A stretch of 64,000 nt of DNA from Acridotheres tristis (taxonomy: Eukaryota > Chordata > Aves > Passeriformes > Sturnidae), in NCBI GenBank assembly GCA_037013685.1, contig CM072919.1, positions 125,616-189,615 on the forward strand, given 5' to 3'. The notes under the pieces were generated by a model. That model made no database searches. It saw nothing but the letters and a program-made list of their open reading frames with translations, and was not told where the DNA came from. Position numbers and translations under genes: made by a program. Below, piece after piece: positions 47,305-64,000 of the stretch. The first letter of the stretch is position 1. Each line of letters starts with the position of its first letter.

Positions 47305-50025
47305 AATCGGGCAGCAGAACACAGATTAATGCCGTAAAAAGTGAAAACTTGAAACAGAAGTCCAGAGTGGAGGACAGAGAAAGATCCATTGTGCAAGACA
47401 CTCACTTTTCTATCACCTCTGCCACATGCAGTCTTCCCTAATCCTGTTGCTCTCATATTTCTCTGACTAGCATTAAAGAGGAGAAAATTAAACTGCAAAG
47501 AAAGCCTGATTTAGTCATTCTTATGAGGCCCAATAGTTACACCTGAGTAAGGAAGACCTAGTGAAGGAGCTGGACTAGGAACTCCTTTATTTCTGATCTA
47601 AGTAGCCAGGTGAGTTGGGAACACTACCATCTGTGGACTGGCACCAAAATGTTGCCATGTTGCCATAACTCTGTCCTGCAAGATACAGCTGCAAGGTCTT
47701 CACTTGATAAGTACCTTCACCCAAACAAGCTTTTAGCATTACCTCCTTGCTCACAGTCCTGGTGTTTGCACAGATGCAAACTGTGTTTGCACTTGATGTT
47801 TCCTGAGAGCTCCACTGGCAACCTGTTTAGTTGCAGATACTAGAGTCACTCATGTCCTGAAGGAATGTGGGATCATACAGCAGGGACAGCTGGCTGGTGG
47901 CACCAATAGGTATCAATAAGCTTCTCATTAGTGGAAGATCCTAAAGGATTACGAAAGAAACAAACAGTTAAAAAATTTATTATATCCATTATTCACCCTT
48001 GAAACAGTTCTTCCCTCTACCAAGCTCTGCCAAAACCCGGCTAACTTCATTTCTCTTCAGCAAACTCTTCTCATCCTGTTGAAAATAGGAGGGGGAACAC
48101 AAAGCTTAAGAACAATTTGCCCATCTGAGCAACTGGGTGGTACATCCATGGCAGGAATTACTCCCTTCCATGCTCAGAAAACAGTTTCACTCCTCATCAC
48201 AGGATTCCTTAAGGAAACGATTCCTATGCTCTCTCTGCCTATTTTCAGAAGTGACTTCCCCTCAGTTACATTGCTGTAGAATATGCTTTCAAACACCTCT
48301 GTCTTTCTACAGCTCCTTATCTTTTATAGGCAGAGCCAAATAACTTCTTAGTGTTTGCACAGGTTTGCCAGACTTAAAAATTCAGGATATATTTTTTGAT
48401 TCCTACCAAAGGGATTTCAGCTTCTGCTTAACACATTTGGATATAAGCCCAAATTACACCCATAACATCTCAGAGTCTAAAGATAGAAGTAGGGACCTGC
48501 TTCATCCATGCTCTCTCCCCCTTCCTTGGCATGGCCAGGAATACAGCTAGTATCTCTCACACCATTGAACAGGACCACTAGGACTTGTTCCGTAACATCC
48601 AGGTCCATGAACACCCAGAAAATGAATGTCTATAACTCAACTAGGAAGATGTTAAGGATCCACAGTGTTTGGCCTGTTGCAGTGTAGCTGTCCTTCTTTT
48701 GACAATGGCTAAGAGCAGCAATAGCAGTGAGCAGCCTCCTAACCCACCAAGGAATTATCTAAACTGGGCAGCTTTCATTTGAGGTCTGCTCATTATTCCC
48801 AACCCAGTATGTCACTTACACTCCTCTGCCCTGGCTTTACACACAGTTTTTCATCCCTAGCCATAGTCATACACTCAGAGTTGCACATCGTCAAAGGAAG
48901 ACCTCAGAGGCATTGCTGGAGTCAACTTTGCCAATCACAACTGCACACCTGCCCATGCTGCCCTCCCTAGCACTAAGAAAGCTTCCTCAACACATTTCTT
49001 GAGATGTTCAAAGCCAGATCCTGAGGCTCTTTTTAGTCGTTCCAGAAACTGCAGGGTTATATATTGGTGCTGCCACATTCCACATCCTGTAGGCAGAGTA
49101 TTGTATTTTTATAGGCTGGACAATTATTGGGAACCTAAGATAAATGCACAAATACATCTCTTTCATTTAAGACTGGTAGCAGAAAAGGGTAACTAGAAGT
49201 GTGTGGTAGTTCTGTTTAGCAGTGGCTAGCTCCAGACTGTAAGGCAGCAAGTTATTTGGTGACCATGGAAAGCAAGTTGATTATTTTGACAAGAGATCTA
49301 CTCTAGCAGGAGGCAAGTGAGCTGGATAATAAATGATTATCCTTCTCTTTGTACACTTTTATTATCTTGTTTGAATACTTTTATAATGTCTGCTCTTCTC
49401 CTTTCTAGACTAAACAGATCCTGTATATATCACAGGTAATAATCATTCATGTTCCTCTCCTCTGAACTTTCTTCTTGCTGTTCCACACCTTTCTTGAAGT
49501 GGAATGACTAAAATTTGACACAACAATCCAACTAAAGATTTATTATTACTGAGCACTGAGGAAAGAATATTTCCTGTACACTAAGATTTAGACCTTGGAC
49601 TCATGTTACTATGGTTGTTAGTAGACTATGCATCAGACGATCAGGATAACTGTTCCTGATGCATGCATACAGCAAACTCAAGTCTGTTCATCTTCTGCTA
49701 ACTCTTAGCAAGGTTGGACTCTTACTTTGATGAGATGGCTCTATCTGAGGACTGGATCATAATCAAAGAGTTTTCAGATACACTGCATCAGCTTGTACCT
49801 ACAGTGAGCTAAGACAGCACTAGCTTATCAATAACACTGCTCAGCAGACGAGTCTAAACCTTCATAAAGAACAGACCTGCTTATAAAACCCAATGAAGTG
49901 CTTTATTTTTTAACAACAGCATGATAGCATTGACCCTAGTCCAGTGGTAATACATGTCAATTCCTAAATAATTTGAAGCAGGATTGCTGCCTATCAAGCA
50001 ATTTCCCAGCCTGTGTTTGTGCAGT
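47305..50025. other. SLC1A6: SLC1A6 3' flank / probable 3' UTR
   Basis: The 3' UTR presumably starts here, but its end cannot be fixed. Poly-A-like hexamers occur at 47472-47477 (attaaa), 49328-49333 (aataaa) and 50497-50502 (aataaa). No second gene was seen. Confidence 0.4.
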
Positions 50026-50155
50026 TGATTATTACGATAATTACTATTATTAATTATTACTATATATAATTATTAATATTATTAATTAATATGTTAATAT
50101 ATTATTAATCAATATATTAATAATATAATTATTATTAATTATTATTATTATTTCA
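50026..50155. repeat. AT-rich simple repeat (taa/att-type)
   Basis: About 130 bases consist almost only of A and T, built from att/taat units with many local palindromes. It is intergenic. Confidence 0.85.
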
Positions 50156-52609
50156 ATTTGTCCATATTGAACTGCTTCTTGATTTTATTTTTCTTTCAGA
50201 CTATTTGTCCAACTTTTCAAGAAAACATTGAATTCTAATCCTGAAGAGACTTCCTGTACAAAAAGGGCAAGCTGAAGGATGAATCAGAAGATTCTTGGAT
50301 TGTATTCTAGCTCAAACAGGAATTAATTCTGGGAAGTCCTACGGCTTGGGTTACACAGACAGTCATACTAGATGGTCACAAGGATCCCTTCTGGCTTTAT
50401 AATATATGCATGTGCTTTCCGGCTTAGACATATCGCCAAAGGTCTTTCCACCCAATCATTTCTAAAAGCTATCTGAAAGGATCCTAATGATACTTTAATA
50501 AAACTCAGCAGTCTAACCTGTTTTCAGTTCCTGTAAGCAGACATGTACACATATCACAAAAGGGACTCTCCATACCACATTGCATCCACATGTCCACAGA
50601 TGTTCCCACAAAGCAGAATGCATCAAGCCTTGCCATTTGTGATTTCCTGCTTTCCACACAATATTAACAGAGCACAAACAAGTAGAGGCCTCATTTTCCA
50701 ACAATGCAAACCAGTCTTTCTTTGGGAATTTCAGAATTCAGCTCTTAGCTCTGGTATTTACCCCTGTTGTTAACCAGATTATGATTGGGATTATCTGTTT
50801 ACAGTACCTGAACATCAAAGTATTGTCAGAAATTTGCATATACTTACATATATATCTATACATATATATGAAAGGGGTGCATGTGTGCAAGCATACGTAT
50901 ACACAGAGTCAAATTTTTTGTTACTAATCCAAGAATGAAAGTCAATATTACAGTCTCACTACGTGTAAAGCTGCATATTTCATTTTGGGGCCCACCTTGA
51001 TTTACTCATTTAATCCCATACTTAAAATAAAAAACTAAGGCTGTTACACTTCATTCCAGAAATGAGTCTTTCAAAGCCAGATTTCCCAGAAAGGAGCTCA
51101 TTGCATGCCAATTTTGACTTGTACCTGCTGGTGATGAAATGAGAATTTCTCAATGTTTAGAAAAAATTCTCCACTGTGTTCTTGTCTATACACATCCCAA
51201 AGACCACCATGCACACTGCATCTGTCTTGGTAAAGGCCAAGCTTTCAGAGCTCAGTGAAGAATACTAAAGTCTTTGTACTCCTTCCAAAGCCAGTGCCAA
51301 CCTTCTACTAACTCAGCCTTCAAAACTGGATAATTGAAAGGTATTTTGTAATTTTATCCACTAACTTTTAAAACTACCAGATATTTGTGAGTTTACACAG
51401 TCTTTACTGCAGTCTTGATGCTTCTACTTGCAGAAACTTTCCATGTTTCTCCTACCTGCAAACAGATTTCTTCCTACTGATTACAGATGGGATGAAACAG
51501 AGCTATGTCAATGCATAAATACACAAGTAGCATTTGGATAAGGACATACCTCTTCAATACTAATTGGAAAAGAGAAAATCTAGGAAGAATATCGATTTTC
51601 AATTAGGCCATATGTCACTTTATGTATGTGATACATGCACATTGTTCCAGGGGTCAGAGCTGCCCATGAAAACTGACCTGAAATTGTATGTCCTTCTGCT
51701 CTGCTCAAAGAAGAACTGGAAATCAGTTCTGTACATACCTTACAGTGTGTTCATGGCATTCATGCAATTTTACTCTGTTAATTCTTGAGGGCTTTTTCTT
51801 CATGCTATTATTTTCAGTGTTAATACAGATAGTTTCCATATTTGAAAAATAAAGGGAATTTTTTCCACAATACTTTTCCTTTTTCTTTTTTAAATTATTT
51901 TTTCCTCAAGACTGTGACCTTCCAAAGTCAGAGACATTACTTTTCACGTGATGTATTATATTTTCTTATCTCCATGTGCCTACCTCATGGGTCAAATACT
52001 AATCTCACCTTTTGACAATGCCTTTCCCTAAATAATTCTTCTTTGATGCTATCTTTGGCATATGTCCATAAACTGACAAAGCAACATTAGGTTTGCTTCA
52101 TCTGCACCACACATAGGCATATACTTCCATCTGGAAAATCCACCCCCAAAATAGATTATGTGGAAGAGGTCCCAGAGGCTTAAACAATAATTTACATTAC
52201 TTGCTAAAAGGTTGCATTAATAGCATGGCACCTGCACAAAGTGAAAGCTGTTTGTTCTCCCCTGATATCCCTTTTTCTTGTCCTCTAAGACAAGAAAAGA
52301 CAGCAATCTGCTGAATAATCGTCTAAGAGACAGGAATCAAGCTGAATAACAGGGCTGCTGGGGAAAGGGCATCCCCAGTCCCACAGCACCCAAAAAAGGC
52401 AACAGCACAGACTCAGAAGTCAGACCATAAGATAACAGCAAGTGATGAGCAGACCTGAGGTGTGGGTCCCAAGGGAGGCTGCCCAGGGCCATTAAGGCCT
52501 AATGGTCCACTTGGGGTGCATCTGCAATCCAGTCCACCCCGCCTGCTCTCCCAGCCATGCAGAATCCTGTGTGGTACTACAAGCTTGGCTGAGGGGTCTC
52601 TGAAGATCC
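50156..52609. other. Intergenic, nothing recognised
   Basis: AT-rich sequence with a TATATA-type run near 50845-50870. No gene or named repeat was recognised. Confidence 0.45.
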
Positions 52610-52835
52610 CCAGTCAAACCCTTCTGCTCAGAGCAGAAGCAACTTGCACAGGCTGCTCAGGACTTTGTCTGATTGGATTTTGAACATCTCCAAGGATGCA
52701 GGTTCCACGCACTGTTCCAGCACTCAATCACCGCCACTGTAAAAATGCTTTTTTTTTGTTTAAATAGAATTTCTTGTCGTTCGATCTGTGCTCATTGCCT
52801 ATTGTTTTTTCACCAAATACCACTGAGACAACTCT
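52610..52835 (-). mobile_element. CR1 LINE fragment, antisense
   Basis: The + strand reads gctgctcaggactttgtctg, ttgaacatctccaaggatg, tccagcactcaatcaccgcc and tcattgcctattgttttttc. This is the reverse complement of a CR1 3' domain and resembles the copy at 30165-30700. Confidence 0.7.
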
Positions 52836-52879
52836 CAAGGTTCCCCTGAATCTTTAAATTTAATTTAATCTTTCAACAG

Positions 52880-53510
52880 GATGGAAAGATGGGCTGTCAG
52901 GAACCTCATGAAGTTGAGCGAAAAGAAATGCAATGTCCTGCACCCGGGGAGGAATAACCAGGACACACGGCAGGCTGACCTGCTGAAGAGCAGCTCTGTG
53001 GAGGAGGACCTGAGGGCTCTGCCAGACCCTGAGTTGAACCCCAGCCCCCGCTGTGGCCCTGCCTGTCCTGGCCTGGTGGGGTTCAGGGAGCAGCCTCCTC
53101 TCAGCACAGCTGAGGCCACGGCGTCCAGCTCTGGGCTCCCCACTACGAGTGCCACGGACACACCATGGAGAGTTCAGAGAAGAACTGCAGAGATGATGGA
53201 GGGGCTAGGCATCTCCCCTGAGGAAAGGCTGGGGGAGCTGGCACTGCTGCCTGCTGAAGGGAAGGCTGGGGGTGTGTCATAAATCTAGAGCAATACCTAC
53301 CTAGGAGAGGTGTGAAGACAGAGCCAGGTTCTTCTCAGTAGTGCCTGGTGACAGGACAAGAGGCAATAGGCACAAAAAGAAACACGGGAGGCTCCCTCGA
53401 AATATCAGGAAAGACTTTTTTATAGAGAGGCTGTTGGAGCAGTGGCACAGGGTGATTAAAGAAATTATGGAGTCTCCATCCTTGGAGATTTGCGGGAGTT
53501 GTCTGGCCAA
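52880..53510 (+). mobile_element. CR1 LINE fragment, sense, next to LONP1 promoter
   Basis: It encodes ERWAVRNLMKLSEKKCNVLHPGRNN-like residues (CR1 RT C-terminal part, consensus near EKWAHVNLMKFNKAKCKVLHLGR). The CR1 3' region then runs to about 53500 (tatagagaggctgttggagc..gagtctccatccttggag). It ends about 50-100 bp before the CpG island. The neighbouring antisense CR1 at 52610 makes an inverted pair. Confidence 0.8.
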
Positions 53511-53737
53511 TTGACTGCAGGGAACCGAGAAGGAAAAGGAAGTCTGGGCAAGGGCCAAAGCCACACTCATAGCGGCCGCGCCCCCTCTCCGGCACCCGCC
53601 CGGCCGGGATGGGGGCCGGGAGCGGGACTCGAACCCTCGCTCATGGGCGGACTCGGACGTGCGCGCCGCCACGCGACCCCGTGTGGGCGGGGCCGGCGCT
53701 ACCGGGAGGGCGGAAGTGTGGCGCGCGCGCCGACAGC

Positions 53738-63363
<9,626 letters not shown>

Positions 63364-64000
63364 GTAAGGCAGGAGTAGGCAGTGTGTCCCATTTCACACT
63401 CTGCTTAACATCAGGCATTTTGGATGTGTTTTAGATTGCAGTCTCCATTGAATTGGTGTTAATTCATGCATCAAACAGAAAGCTGCATGAAAGACCCAAA
63501 TGTTCTGGTGATCAGCTAATGTGCTTAATTACTTGTGGCAGTGAAAGTCGCATTCTCATTTCAAACCACAATATCCTGGTTTACTCTTAATGCTGGGCAA
63601 GTAAGTGTCCAAGGGAAGCAGTCTCTGGATGTTTTCCCCACTTGCACAGTGGGGAAAAAATATTTACTGTAAATGTATAACTAGCTGAGGCTTCAGTTCT
63701 GAACTGTGATCTTTTGATTGCTCAACAAGTGTGAAATGAAACAAGCTGAACCTAGCACATGGGAGTGATACAGTAGGAGATGCTCACATGTAGCTTGAGA
63801 GACTTAGATGAAAACAAGAGAAGCTGGGATAAGAACTAGAACTCTGTCTTCTCATTCCAAGGCAGTAGAGAGAGAGAGACTGCTTCTTCTGGTGAGATGA
63901 TAGAGAGCACAGACAGAACCTGGGGACAACCAAGCATGTAAATAACCAGAGGGAAAACCGATGCATGAGTATTGTGACTTAGCTTCTCCCCTTGCCCTCT
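63364..64000. other. LONP1: LONP1 intron 9, cut by window edge
   Basis: No further exon was recognised before the end of the sequence. Confidence 0.65.

Noticed and set aside
53600..53700. tRNA-like T-arm (gggactcgaaccctcg, minus strand ggttcgagtccc) in the LONP1 5' flank
   Set aside because: A B-box-like string is present, but no A box, anticodon arm or acceptor stem can be formed at the right spacing. It is GC-rich promoter sequence.

Overview
This window is vertebrate nuclear DNA, almost certainly from a bird and probably a songbird. Coding sequence is split into short exons with canonical GT..AG introns. The dominant interspersed repeat is the CR1 LINE, including its typical 3' ends. Several long terminal repeats (LTRs) resemble families I remember from passerine genomes. 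That last point rests on memory and would need a repeat-library search.

Layout. From 1 to about 37.4 kb I recognise no protein gene. This part holds CR1 fragments on both strands, several LTR-like elements (one with a perfect 5-bp target duplication), and a nested cluster at 7.4-10.5 kb where two LTR-like insertions interrupt one antisense CR1 copy. It also has A-rich low-complexity DNA and an isolated CpG-rich patch near 13.8-14.17 kb. From 37,468 to 47,304 on the + strand lies a complete nine-exon coding sequence (567 codons plus stop) for an excitatory amino acid transporter, best matched to SLC1A6 (EAAT4). From 47.3 to 53.5 kb is its downstream flank, an AT-rich simple repeat and two CR1 fragments in opposite orientation. 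From about 53.56 kb a CpG island holds the promoter and first exon of LONP1, the mitochondrial Lon protease. Nine LONP1 exons (486 codons, N-terminal half) run to 63,363, and the gene continues beyond the right edge.

The two genes are in tandem on the same strand, about 6.4 kb apart, and have no evident functional link. SLC1A6 is a plasma-membrane glutamate/aspartate transporter of neurons. LONP1 is a mitochondrial matrix ATP-dependent protease with a housekeeping-type CpG promoter. Both exon-intron structures were built by translating across splice sites and checking that reading phase is kept at every junction.

I found no CRISPR array, rRNA, convincing tRNA or operon-like system, and no evidence of a wholly new biological system. 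The best items for a second look are the nested transposon stack, the isolated CpG patch, the CR1 pair touching the LONP1 promoter, and the SLC1A6-LONP1 neighbourhood, which differs from human.
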